From: Cymodocea nodosa
Taxonomy: Eukaryota; Streptophyta; Magnoliopsida; Alismatales; Cymodoceaceae
DNA: 64,000 nucleotides
Direction of reading: 5' to 3'
Assembly (NCBI GenBank): GCA_036874045.1
Contig: CM072344.1
Span: forward strand, 9,458,501 to 9,522,500
The notes beneath the pieces are model-generated. The model ran no database searches, was not told the origin of the DNA, and saw nothing but the letters and a program-made list of their open reading frames with translations. Below, one piece after another: positions 34,925 to 46,161 of the stretch. Position 1 is the first letter of the stretch. Each line of letters starts with the position of its first letter. The position numbers and the translations under genes are program-made.

Positions 34925-36434
34925 TAAGTATAATAGTTAACAGATTATCGAAAAGTTTTATTTTTATGTCGGATAAATTAAAGATTTCCGAAGAGTTAGA
35001 TTTGCAATAGTTAAACTTTCGGATAGTTAACGTTTCATTTTTGTCGAATACTTTATGTTAAAAACTCATATAGTTAAGGTTATCTGCACGTGTGTTTTTA
35101 ATGTTTTAAATTGTCACATGTTTTCCATGTGCGTTCGGTAATGAAAAATCGAATAGTTAGATAACTGTTCGAGTTTTTATACGCATGGATAGATAACTGT
35201 TCGAGTTTTATAAAAGGACTAACGAATAGATAAGTTTCTTTGTTTAGTCACGTGTTTTGCAGGTGCAAAAACTCGAAGAGTTAAAGGATAAATGTTCAAG
35301 TTTTTACAATACTTAAAGGATAAATGTTCGACTAAATCGAAGACTTAGAAGATATTCTACAAGACTCCAGGAAAATAAAATTTCGGTGAATCTACGAAGT
35401 GGAGATCATGGAAATTCAAAATGTTAGTGGAGAAAGTGGAAATTAAAATAGAAAGTAATTTGGATTAAAGAGAAAATTAGTACGTGGATTATGGATTATG
35501 GATTGTGGATCAAATGAGTGAACATGCTGAAGGTGAAAGACAACAGAGTTCAACTACTAATAGAGAGTACGAGCTACATTACAGTAGAGGATCCCAATCT
35601 CAAAAACCAAGTCTGAATATTCAATCCGGATCCCTAACTGAAAAGTTGAGTTTGAATATTCATATTCTGAAAAATTCTCCAACATCAGAAGAGGTTTGAA
35701 ATTCCAAGCAATTTCAAAAAAGGAGCTACAAACGTAAGAAGTCTGGAAATTCGACAACTGGAGAAGAAGAGATATGGAAGCTGAGCAAAGAGAAAGAAAG
35801 AAGCTATGTGCATAAAGATCAGGTTATATACAATTCAAAATTAGTTTTGAATAAGAGCTTTGTTTTCCTATTTGAATTGTATATTGAATATTATTGTATC
35901 AAAACTGTCAAGAAGGGAATTGAGCTGAAAAGATATTGTAAATTCTATCTTGAAATAAAAGAATAGAATTTCATTTACGAGTGTTTTGTGCTCTTGTTTT
36001 ATCCGCTAGTATTTAATTACTAAAGACACAATTCACCCCTCCTCTTGTGATACAAACGATCCTACAAGTAGTATTTAATTGGAAAGATAGGCTCATCGAG
36101 TTAACTTAAGTCCACGAGGTTAGTTCGTTGAGTACTATAACTCCACGAACTAAGTCTGTTGTGTTAACTGTAACTCAATGAAGTACTTTACTGAACACAT
36201 ATAAACTCCAATATAAAAATCAGAACAGTACACAATTCTTACTCAATCTCTATGGGATCGACCTGTACTTGCACACAAATACAATATACACTATGCACTT
36301 GCAGTTAAAAATGCAAATTGGATTTAATATCTAATTTGTGTGAAAGGTTGTTTGTTTACTTCTAAGAGTAATTATTGATGTAAGCATAAAAACAAATTAA
36401 ACAGGTTTATGATTTAACTTTTCACAACAAAACA

Positions 36435-37211
36435 GTTTGATATTATATATAGTAGACCTGTAAACTAGGACGGCATGGAGGACAATAAAGAATTATTTGA
36501 GTTGTAGGTCTATTGCAATTTATTTCTCAATAGAAAGTGCATGCAGTATATGAAAATCTAGTACCCTATTTTTATGCAAATTTAAGAGATGAGGAAAGAG
36601 AATTAATTTTCAACGTGGAGCAAGTTGATGTATTGATAACACTAGAGATTCTCCACAATATTTTTGGACTAAGGAATGAAGGAAAAGAAATTCTGGAGAG
36701 CACAACTATAGTCGAGTGGACAGAACAGGAAATAAAAGACTGTTTAACTATCAATCCTGGTGTGCCATTATTAAACAGATTGAAGTACTTAAATGGTAAA
36801 GCACACATGGTAGCTAACATTTTGATTAAAAATGTCTACCAACAACAAGGTCATGATATTGAATTAAGTCAATTTGTTAAATGGGCCACATATGTAGTTG
36901 TGAACAAGATTAAAGTAAATTGGTTTGCAGTTTTTATCTCCAAGTTGAGAGCAGCATAGAAAAAATTATTCTAAAGAGATCTGATTCCACTACTAATGGT
37001 GGACAGTATTGACTTCACGAAATGAACATCCAAGAGGATAAGATCTAGAGCCATTTCAGTGAAGGAATATAGAAATTATAATGTTGTAGCTACTATCTGT
37101 ATTGCTGGACCTTCTAGAGACATTACAAGAGTTGTTGAGCGTATAAATCAATTAGAACAACAATTAGAAAAGTTCCTAAAGGAAGTAAATGAACTTAGGA
37201 AGAAAGATTAA
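36435..37211 (+). pseudogene. Env-like ORF, C-terminal part (host copy)
   Basis: Rejoins the frame cut at 27011. The open part 36537-36959 holds FYANLRDEERELIFNVEQVD, GLRNEG, QQQGHDIELSQFVKWATYVV and KVNWFAVF. Stops near 36475, 36506 and 36957 break it. The end (TAA 37209-37211) preserves the heptad-rich RINQLEQQLEKFLKEVNELR tail. Confidence 0.8.
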
Positions 37212-37239
37212 AATGTATTGTTCGTCTACTTGTACTAAA

Positions 37240-38408
37240 AAGTATCTGATCGTACGACATGTGCACATAGCAAATAAATTAAAAACCTAAATACTCATAC
37301 ACATGATATGAAAAGAAGAATACAAGTATGAGGATCTCTCCTTTCTCTTTATACCTTTAATTCATCCACGCTTCTTCAAGCTTTTAATCTCTATTTGATG
37401 ATGAACCACTTTGTCCACTCCTTTACAAGGCTGTCACTACTTGCAAATCACGTCCAAAGGGGAACCACCTATGTTTGCTTTGAAGAAGATGGGTTGCACG
37501 TCCTCAAACCACTCCTAAGATGCACGGATTATTGGCTTTCCTCTTCAACTTTGATGCTTCCTAATTACCTCACCTTGAAGATCACGTCTCAAGCTCTTCC
37601 AATGCTGCACACGTGCCTCTAATACCACCAAATTCACCCGTGGAGATCCTTCCGTATCTCAGCTTGGAGTGGAGAAAGGAGGTCTTCTAGGATGAGGGGG
37701 AAGGTGCCTAAGCTCACCAATCTTGGAGGAAAACTCTTCCAAAATCTTGGGTGGAAGAGAAGGGACGAAAATTGGAGTTGGAGTTCTTACCCTTGCATGG
37801 AGAAGAGAGAGGAGGATGATCTTTCCTTTGGCCAACCATCCTCTTTTGTTTTCCATTGTCATCTTTCTATGGAAATATTTCAAACATCTTCCAATTTGTG
37901 ACCTCCTAAATTAAGCAATCTTAATCATTGATTAATTGATTGATGGATTGATTTGGAGTTTGAATTGGATGACCATGAGTTGTTGATTTCCCATGATTTA
38001 ATCCAAAGGTCCATGTCCTCACCTATTATCAACAACTCAAACATAACATTAAATGCATATGCACATTACACATAAATTCCTACTAGATTATAAAGCAAAA
38101 AATGAAATGTGCATAATATATTGCTTGCTCAATTGAGGATTATTTGATTTCATATCTTAATGATAATTCTTTTAAGATATGCATGAAATCAATATATAAA
38201 TTACTTATATCTATACATGGGCTAATTGACTAGGTGTTAATTTAATAAAGGATAAATTTATGCATTATTGACTATTTAATCCTTAATTCATGCATATGAC
38301 TAAAAATATGATTTGCATGTAATTCCACGTTAGAACATATATATTTGCACTTTATAATCCTTAACATGCATGAATTAACATATATAAAATGCACAAATTG
38401 ATACTTTA
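37240..38408. other. Unclassified segment, possibly an old solo LTR (minus)
   Basis: About 1.17 kb with no Athila or SIRE similarity and less AT-biased in its middle. The outer edges hold AAAGTATC (about 37239-37246) and GATACTTT (38400-38407), an 8 bp inverted match. Read on the minus strand it starts TGTAAAGTATC and has an LTR-like mix of a purine-rich leader and an A/T-rich end. No target duplication is found. Open frames on both strands near 37660-37914 look composition-driven. Confidence 0.35.
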
Positions 38409-39002
38409 CAACTATTCTAAGTTCTAAATGATTCTACGGATAATGCCCCCAAATCCTAAGTTTTAGTATAAATAAACCCTAAGTTTTAGGTGGTGGTAGG
38501 TAATCAGGTCATTTTCCCACGCAAACTCTTACTCTCTCACTTACCTCTCCATGGAATTATGGTTAACTCCACGGACTAAGTCTGTGGACTTAACTACAGT
38601 ACTTTGTTGAGTTACAGTTAACTCAATGGAGTAAGTTTATTAACTTATCCTAGACTCAACGAAGTAAGTTCATTGAGTTAACCGTAACTCAACGAACCGC
38701 TTGTAAAGTTATAACTAATCAAAATATTTAAAATAATAATTTTTAATTCAATCAAGATTGAAGAATTTCTAGTCTGACCGACTCTTAATTTTTCAACCTT
38801 TTAAAATTTCGATCAAACCGTTATATTCCTTGGTTTAACCAGAATTAAATAAATTTTTTTTTATGTTTTTATGTTTCGATCAGACCGATGGATCCTTTCG
38901 GTGTGACCACAACAATATTTTTTCTTTTAATATATATTTCGGTAAAATTGATAATTTCTTTTAGTTGAACTGTGTCTAAATTTAAAATAAGTTTTTTTTT
39001 AA
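38409..39002 (-). other. Integrase-to-env spacer (copy C)
   Basis: Matches 10512-11180. About 38545-38715 holds GTTGAGTTA-type inverted pairs and about 38750-38990 holds CGGTT-type motifs. The G-run is visible as GCCCCCAAA at about 38445. It ends abruptly at the unclassified segment. Confidence 0.7.
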
Positions 39003-39680
39003 TTAATTAAAAAATCTCAAGTAGTCCTCTACTCTTACTTCTTCTATAATTCCAAAGGAATTTTTTGAAATTTTTAGAATAGGTCTAAGTATTAATCTAT
39101 TAGCCCAATCTATTCTAGTAGGATTTACTACTTTTTCTAAGATTAACTTAATTTGTTTGTTTGCACTTTCTACTTGTCCACTTATTTGCGGATGATATGA
39201 TGTTCCAATTTTGTGATTTACTCCATGTTTCTTCGTTAAGGCTTCAAAACTTCTATTACATAAATGAATTCCTCTATCACTAATAATAATTTTAGATATT
39301 CTAAATCTAGCAATTATATTAGTTCTTATAAAATGTATTACCACTTTGTTGTCATTAGTTTTTGTAGGAATAGCTTCTATCCATTTAGATACATAATCCA
39401 CCCCCAACAATATATAATTAAATTGATTAGACATAGGAAATGGACCCAAAAAATCTATTCCCCACACATCAAAAATTTCAACCTCAACAATAAGGTTCAG
39501 AGGCATCATATTCTTCTTTAATATTCTTCCTAATTGTTGACATCTTAAACAACTTAAGCAATATTTATGAGCATCTTTGAATAGTGTTGGCCAATAAAAT
39601 CCACATTGCAGAATTTTGGCAGTAGTTTTCCCTGAACCAAAATGCCTCTACATGCTTGATCATGACAAAAAGAAAATATG
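39003..39680 (-). pseudogene. Integrase (copy C), internally deleted
   Basis: The open part 39003-39509 keeps the core: D in VWGIDFLGP, D in IIISDRGIH and E in QVESANK. It then jumps from NPTRIDWANRLI straight to LRPILKISKNSF, so about 110 residues of the C-terminal half are missing compared with Element A. The zinc region upstream (39510-39680) is frameshifted. Confidence 0.8.
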
Positions 39681-39768
39681 CTCTGATATTCAGTTTCTGT
39701 AACATACCTCCTTAAAACTAGATTAGGACATCTCTTAAATAAGTATGGGTCTTCCCAATAGTAATATT

Positions 39769-40293
39769 TTACTCTTGAAAAGAATAATTTCTTATCTTGT
39801 CTATTCTATTTTTAGGTGTTAAACTAGTAACTAAGTAATTAACTATGTCTACATACCAAGGCATTGTGTTGATGGTCATTAATTGTTCATCAGGAAAATT
39901 ATCCTTAATTTCAATGTTTGATTTTTCTATTTGTAATCTTGATAAATGATCTACTACTACATTCTCACAACCATTTTTATCTTTAATTTCTAGATCAAAT
40001 TCTTGTAATAATAATATCCACCGGATCAATCTAGGTTTAATCTCTTTCTTTGCTATTAGGTGCTTTAAAGCTGAATGATCTGTGTATACTATCACTTTAG
40101 CTCCAATCAAATATGATCTAAACTTTTCTAAGGCAAACACAACAGCTAACAATTCTTTTTCAGTAGTAGTATAATTAATTTGAGCATTATTTAAAGTTTT
40201 GCTTGCATAATGAATCACTCTAGTAGATTTTTATATCTTCTATCCCAACACTGCTCCTACAGCAAAATCAGATGCATCACACATTAATTCAAA
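39769..40293 (-). pseudogene. RNase H domain (copy C)
   Basis: [20 protein letters not shown], then [16 protein letters not shown] and [10 protein letters not shown], with the catalytic Asp that the host copy has lost, and VDHLSRL. A stop or shift near 40230 separates it from RT. Confidence 0.8.
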
Positions 40294-41249
40294 TTAATGG
40301 CTCCAATCAGGTGCTTGTATTATAGGAGTTGAAATTAAGCTAGTGTTAATCTTGAAAAATGCTTCTTTGCAATTCTTATCAAAGTTGAATGGGACATCTT
40401 TTAATAGATTAGTTAAAGGTTTAGCTATTTTGCTAAAATCTTTAATGAATCTTCTATAAAATCTTACATGTCCTAGAAATGATCTAATATCTTTTACTAA
40501 TTTAGGTTTTGATAGATTAAAAATTACTTCAATTTTAACTTTATCTACTTCCAACCCTTTCTTTGAAACAATATGTCCCAAGACTATTCCTTGTTTAACC
40601 ATGAATTGACATTTTTCCCAATTTAGAACTAGATTTTTTTCCACACAGCATTTTAATACTTGGTTTAAATTGTTTAAACGCACTTCATATGAAGTTCCAT
40701 ATACAATAAAATCATCCATAAATATTTCTAAAAAATCTTCAATCATTCCAATGAATATGCCTTGCATACACCTTTGAAAGGTAGCTAGTGCATTGCATAA
40801 TCCGAATGGCATTCTCTTAAAAGTATAAGTTCCATTAGAATACGTGAAAGTTGTTTTCTCTTGATCCTCTAATGCTACTAGAACTTGGTTATATCCTGAA
40901 TAACCGTCTAGGAAACAAAAATATTCTTGCCTTGCTAATTTTTCCAGCATTTGGTCTATAAAAGGTAAGGGAAAATGATCTTTCCTAGTAACAACATTCA
41001 GCTTTCTATAGTTTATACATACTCTCCAACCTGATTGAATTCTAGTAAATATCAAGTCTTGACCTTCATTCCTAACAACTATTAATCTTGATTTCTTGGG
41101 AACTACATGGATTGGACTAGCTCATGAGCTATTAGAAATTGGATAAATTATGTCATTATCTAACCATTTCACTATTTCCTTTCTAATTACTTCTTTAAGG
41201 TTTGGATTTAATCTCCTCTCAGGAATTCTAACAGGTTTAGCATTCTCTT
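40294..41249 (-). pseudogene. Reverse transcriptase (copy C)
   Basis: The open part 40294-41055 holds SGWRVCINYRKLN, MPFGLCNALATFQRCM and FMDDFIVYG, followed by FLGHVRFYRRFIKDFSKIAK. The upstream thumb-side segment (41056-41249) has a stop near 41120. Compared with the host copy, the FGLCNA glycine is kept. Confidence 0.85.
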
Positions 41250-42143
41250 CTAAATATATATAGTGACACAGCATAAAGTTGCACTTAACCCTTTTATATC
41301 AGCCATAGTCCATCCTATTACTTCTTTATAAGTTTTTACATCTTTTAATTTAGAAATTTGATCCTCTTCTAAATCTAAAACAATAATGTTTGGACATGTT
41401 CGTTTTTCTTCCAAAAATATATAGGTTAATTCAGGAGATAAAGATTTCAAATCTAAATGTTGACCATCAGAAGCTAGAGCTCCTAATTAAACATTTTCAT
41501 CTTCAATATTAAACTCTTCTTGATCTCCTTCTACATCTATGCTTTCACTTACTTCTAATGTTTCAGAATCTAGTTGCCTATTTAATTCTTCTTGAATCAC
41601 ATCATCTAGCATATCTCCCTCATCCTCTAAAATGTCTATAGTATGTAAGGACATTTCTAACTCCTCAAACTTTTTTGATTTAAAAATGTTTAATTGAGTA
41701 TCCTCATTACCATATGCTAACTTCATCACTCCAGTTTTACAATTTATAACAACCCCTGATGTTGCTAAGAATGGTCTTCCCAAAATTAAAGATATATCAT
41801 GATTTTAATGCTTAATTTGTTGGGAATCCAAAATCACAATATCAATGGGATATATGAAATTTTTGATTTTAATTAGGACATCGATTAAGCCTTCTAATCC
41901 TAAGCATGCAAATATATCACTAAGCATAACATTTATACCTGCACCTAGGTCTATTAAGGTTCTTTCTAAAAGGATATTTCCTATGGTGCATGATATAACA
42001 GGAATTCCATGATCAAATACCTTTTTAGGAATTTGTGTTAGAAATAGGGAACTACTTTGCTCAACTAAAAAGGCATTCTTTAAAACTTTTTTCTCTCTTT
42101 TCTTAGTACACCAATCCTTAAGAAATTTAGCACAAGGTGGCAT
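41250..42143 (-). pseudogene. Aspartic protease and linker (copy C)
   Basis: LIDLGAGINVMLSDIFACLG in 41805-42143, then GRPFLATSGVVINCKTGV (41487-41783) and the linker TYIFLEEKRTCPNIIVLDLE...GWTMADIKGLS (41250-41450). Three stops or shifts separate the open parts. About 20 residues found in the host copy after GLEGLI are deleted here. Confidence 0.8.
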
Positions 42144-42383
42144 TTTCTACAATAAGTCTAACAAAGGAATGTTAACTTGTACCTTTTCAAAAATTTCTCT
42201 AATTCTTTCTTATTTTTCAGGAAATGTTTGTTGTAATCTTTCAAGATAGGGTGCTAATGATTGTGATTTATGAGATTCTTTTTCTTTCATTTGATTCGGT
42301 TGATCATTTTTAATCTCATTTTTAGATTCAGATTTTTCTTCATTGATTTCTAAGTTTTCAGATATTACGTTTTCATTATCATT

Positions 42384-43130
42384 TTAAATTTTGTTCTTAT
42401 CCACCTTCATATTACTTTCTCTTTGAATTCTTGGTGGTATATTAGTGCCAAATCTTAATGTTATACATACATCTTCTAGATTTTCGTTATTTTCATGATC
42501 TTCTTGATTATGATCTTCAATTGTTTTTAGTTTTAAACTACATTCTTTAAATTCTATTGCATTGGTATTTTCTTTTGTTTGAATATCTTGCAAATTATGC
42601 ACTTTTGTAACATTAAAGTTTTCATTTTTGTTTTCCTATTGCATAACTTGTAATTTCATTGTAAATTCATCCAATGCTTTTAATTTCCTTTCCAAATCAT
42701 CTAATCTCATTGCATTCAATTTTTGATCAATTTTTATTATGGTTTTTTTAATTTCGTATATGATATCAATTTTAGGTTCTAAATATTCTTCCCTATAATT
42801 TAATTGGTTGACTTCTTGTTGCTGATACATGTATTGTTCCAATTTGTCCATGTTTTGCTCTAAGCTATGCTCTAGTCTGTCATACCTATCCCAAACTTCT
42901 TTGTCTCTCAACATATTATATGTTCTAAACTGAACATTAGTTGGGTAAACTATAGAATTCTCATACTTAGCTCTATTATATTGAATATAATGCATTTGTT
43001 GTTCTTCTGATCTAACCATCTGCAATCGTCTCAATTTCAAACAATCAAAGATGTCGTGACCTTCCAAATTGCAGAATTCACATATGCTAACTATAGGTTT
43101 CAAAAATCTTTGAGCATAAGCATATGCCAT
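42384..43130 (-). pseudogene. NC-like zinc-knuckle/coiled-coil N-terminus of pol (copy C)
   Basis: Starts MAYAYAQRFLKP at 43130. CEFCNLEGHDIFDC fits a CX2CX4HX4C zinc knuckle, the RNA-binding nucleocapsid motif. A coiled-coil-like region follows (RLEHSLEQNMDKLEQYMYQQ to LERKLKALDEF) up to 42636, then an acidic region (42384-42602) leads to the protease. No capsid domain is present in this 5' frame. The same start in Element A is at 13930. Confidence 0.8.
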
Positions 43131-43208
43131 ATTCTCAATTATAAAATAAAACACATAACACTCCTTCTGATATTAAAACAAAATAGCACTCATAGTTGCT
43201 TAGCTTCT

Positions 43209-43226
43209 CAATCCCTAACAATGACA
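43209..43226 (-). other. Primer binding site, decayed tRNA-Asp type (copy C)
   Basis: Minus-strand TGTCATTGTTAGGGATTG starts about 11 bases after the LTR end at 43238 and aligns with 13828-13845 with several substitutions. Confidence 0.6.
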
Positions 43227-43237
43227 CTAGAAAACTT

Positions 43238-45197
43238 TGTTTAGGGTTGTTAAGTCACATCATAAACTTGTTTGATTTTTTTATGCCTGTATTAATAAAT
43301 TCTCTTAGAAGTAAACAAACAACCTTTCACACAAATTAGATATTAAGTCCAATTTGTATTTTAACTACAAGTGCACAGTGTATATTGTATTTATGTGCAA
43401 GTACAAGTCAATCCCATAGAGATTGAGTAAGAATTGTGTACTATGCTGATTTTTATATTGGAGCTTATATGTGTTCAGTTAAGCACTCTATTGAGTTACA
43501 ATTAACACAATGAACTTAGTTCATGGAGTTATAGTTAACTCAACAAACTAACCTCGTGGACTTAAGTTAACTCCACGAGCCTATCTTTCCAGTTAAATAC
43601 TGTTATTTATAAAGGAATTCGGCCAACCATTGGGTGGTTCCATAGAATGTAAATAACATCAATTAATTTCTTTAATGTTAGTTAATATTAGATTTGTCAT
43701 TAAGCAACACTAACATTTAGATATTTCAAACAGTAACCATTAAAATCTTTAAGTATCTAGGATGATTCAATTTCAATAAACTGTAAAACTATTTTCTATT
43801 TTCTAAATCAAACAAACATAAAACATTCACAATACTGACAATGATAATATTAATCATGATACAAAAAAAATAATACAACACTTTAATACTAAATGTAAAC
43901 ATATATAATTTATTGTTTTTGGTATTTTTATTTTGATATGTTCCTGAAGATGAGCGAAAGGTGAAATGTAAAAATCTCTATCGATAATAAAAACTTCTGT
44001 CATTACATGCGAAGCGATTACACCACTAAAAACTTAATCACTTACAATCTTACCTCCTCTCCCTATAGAATCGTGAATCAAGAATTGTAAGATGATCTCC
44101 TCTTCAGCATACTAGCATCAACTTGAAACCAAGGCCAGAAGCTTTATGATCTCCTGAGATATGAGTTGGTGCTTGGTGAAAATGGCTTCCCTTCCTATGA
44201 TGCGATCACTCCTCACAATGGTTGTCAGTCACCATGTTTGGCTCGGAATCGACCGGACATCCGAAAGTATCCTCAGAGACCTCCGATGGTTGGTGATTTT
44301 GGTGGTGGTGTGGAGCTTTAGGGAACTTCCAACACTTCCTGTAGTTAGCGTGGTTCTCCACCTACACACACACTTCTTCATCTTTCTCCTCTTCTTTTAT
44401 ATTTCTTTTAGTAATAACTGCTTCTACTTAAATGATCGGTTAGATTTCCTTCATTCATATCAACGATGGTGATTTCTTCTTCATTCCATGAGTGAATTCT
44501 TGTGTGATACGTGCAATCGTGGTTTTTCTTTGAATTCCCTGTTTCTGCAACTGCTATAGTGGTATATTAGAAAATAAATGGTCTGTGGAGTTAGTATAAC
44601 TCAACGGACTTACTTCGTTGATTTAACTATAAAACACGTGCAATAAAGAAATAACTTATAAACTTATAACACTAACACAACATGTATAGTTATGCTAACT
44701 TAACGAGTTAAACATGTGCAGCTCACGTGACATAATAAAGCATTTAAATTCAACACGTGCATAAACCTAACTTAACAAGTTCAAATATTTCGAATACTTA
44801 CAAACCTAACTATCCGATGCTCAAATGCATTTCAGATAGTTAGTAGATAACTTATCGAACATTCACTTAAGTCATATATTAAGGTTACAACACATGTACT
44901 TCAAGAAATAATAAAATATTTTTTTAAGCGTTTAAAACATAACTGTCTAGAACATGCAATATAACTCTCCGAAATAACAGAAAATTCGAATACTTAGGAA
45001 TTAAAAAGCTGTAATTCACCGATAGTTCAGAAATGTACTTAATTAACGTTAATTTCCTAAAATTATGTAGATTCTTTCATTAAAGCATATAATAGTACAA
45101 TTATAACATAATGGCGTAATTCTCATAAGATAAGCTAAATATTATCCAATTAACCGTCATTTAACCATAAATATTATGTACTTTTTCATTCTAAACA
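43238..45197 (-). repeat. 5' LTR of copy C
   Basis: On the minus strand it starts TGTTTAGAATG at 45197 and ends CCCTAAACA at 43238 (1960 bp). It belongs to the LTR subfamily with the SIRE-like block (about 44640-44760). Arrays lie at about 43485-43590 and 44580-44640. Confidence 0.85.
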
Positions 45198-46161
45198 CTC
45201 CTCACAATGGTTGTCAATCACCGTGTTTGGCTTAGAATTGACTAGACATCTAGAAAGTATCCTCACAAACCTTCGATGATTAGTGATTGTGGTGGTATTG
45301 TGGAGCTTCAGGGAACTACCAACAATTCCTATAGTTAGCACGAGTCTCCACCTCTCTTCTCCATTCTTCTCCTCTTCTTTTTATATTTCTTTTAGTAGTA
45401 ATTACTTCCGCCTAAATGATCGGTTAGATTTCCTTCATTCATATCAATGATGGTGATTTCTTCTTCATTTCACAAGTTAAATCCTACGTGATACGTGCAA
45501 TCATGGTTTTCCTTTGAATTTCCTATTTCTGCAACTACTTTATATTAAATATTAGAAAATAGTTGGTCCATGGAGTTAGTGTAATTCAACGAACTTACTC
45601 TGTTGTCTTAACTGTTAACTCAACAGACTTACCTTGTTGAGTAAAGCTTAACTCAATGGACTTATATATATATATAAATAATATATGTGCCACATGCTAT
45701 AAAGAAATAACTTATAATATTAAAACAACTAATCGATGATAAAAGGGTATTTCAGATACTTGCAAACATAACTATCTGATGCTTAGACACATTTCAAATA
45801 GTTACCATCAAAACTTTCCAAAGAATGACTTAAGTCATGTATTAAAGTTACATCACATGTCCTTGAAACAATAATAAAATACTCTTTAAGCATTTAAAAT
45901 GATATTGTTTGGTACGTAAAATAAAACTTTCCAAAACAATAGACATTTCGGATACTTTAGAAATAAAAAAGCCTAAAATTCAACGATAGTCCATAAATAT
46001 ACTTAATTAATGCTAATTCCCTGAAATTATACACATTCTATAATTAAGGCATATAAAAGTGCAATTGTAACATAATGGCTTAATTCTCATATAATAAGCT
46101 AAATATTATGTAATCAACCAATATTTAACCATTAATATTATGCACTTTTTCCTTCTAAACA
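45198..46161 (-). mobile_element. Athila-like LTR fragment
   Basis: Minus-strand first ~960 bases of another LTR, starting TGTTTAGAAGG at 46161. It breaks at CTCCTCACAATGGTTG (45198), which matches the interior of the copy C LTR at about 44210. This suggests copy C jumped into this LTR and the far half was later lost. It abuts the SIRE-type env-like region at 46162. Confidence 0.75.

Larger units (their letters stand above)
28628..36066 (+). mobile_element. SIRE-type copia solo LTR (interrupted by Harbinger)
   Basis: Starts TGTTAGGTATTTAATTTTGA and ends CGATCCTACA, with perfect target duplication agtag at 28623-28627 and 36067-36071. Net length without the Harbinger element is about 1.23 kb. 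A TATAAAAGG box is at 35209-35217. The 3' end block CACAATTCACCCCTCC is shared with the LTR ending at 4450 (minus). It contains repeated CTGTTCGAGTTTTT-type motifs at about 35160-35350. Confidence 0.85.
27012..36434 (+). mobile_element. Athila-like solo LTR (with nested insertions)
   Basis: Starts TGTTTAGAATG at 27012 and ends CAACAAAACA at 36434, with perfect 5 bp target duplications gtttg at 27007-27011 and 36435-36439. After removing the SIRE-type LTR inside it, the LTR is about 1.98 kb. It carries the extra block (about 27435-27600) that Element A's LTRs lack. No internal region or second LTR is present, so it arose by LTR-LTR recombination. Confidence 0.9.
6511..37211 (+). mobile_element. 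Host Athila-like element (plus strand), interrupted by nested insertions
   Basis: Old Ty3/gypsy Athila-like copy lacking its 5' LTR. It runs protease, reverse transcriptase, RNase H, integrase (to 10511), spacer, then env-like frame. The env-like frame is split by Element A (11637-25971) and by a solo LTR (27012-36434), and ends at 37211. Removing the two insertions gives a frame colinear with the env-like region of Element A. Similarity fades about 25-30 bases after 37211. Confidence 0.8.
38409..45197 (-). mobile_element. Athila-like copy C, minus strand, 3' truncated
   Basis: Minus-strand element with 5' LTR (45197 down to 43238), primer site, NC-type zinc knuckle, protease, RT, RNase H and integrase, then the integrase-env spacer, which ends at about 38409. 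The env-like, gag and 3' LTR parts are missing. As in Element A, no capsid domain lies between the LTR and protease. Confidence 0.85.

Noticed and set aside
37659-37914. Overlapping frames on both strands (69-74 residues)
   Set aside because: Both strands open over the same purine-rich stretch; no start context or homolog that supports a gene.
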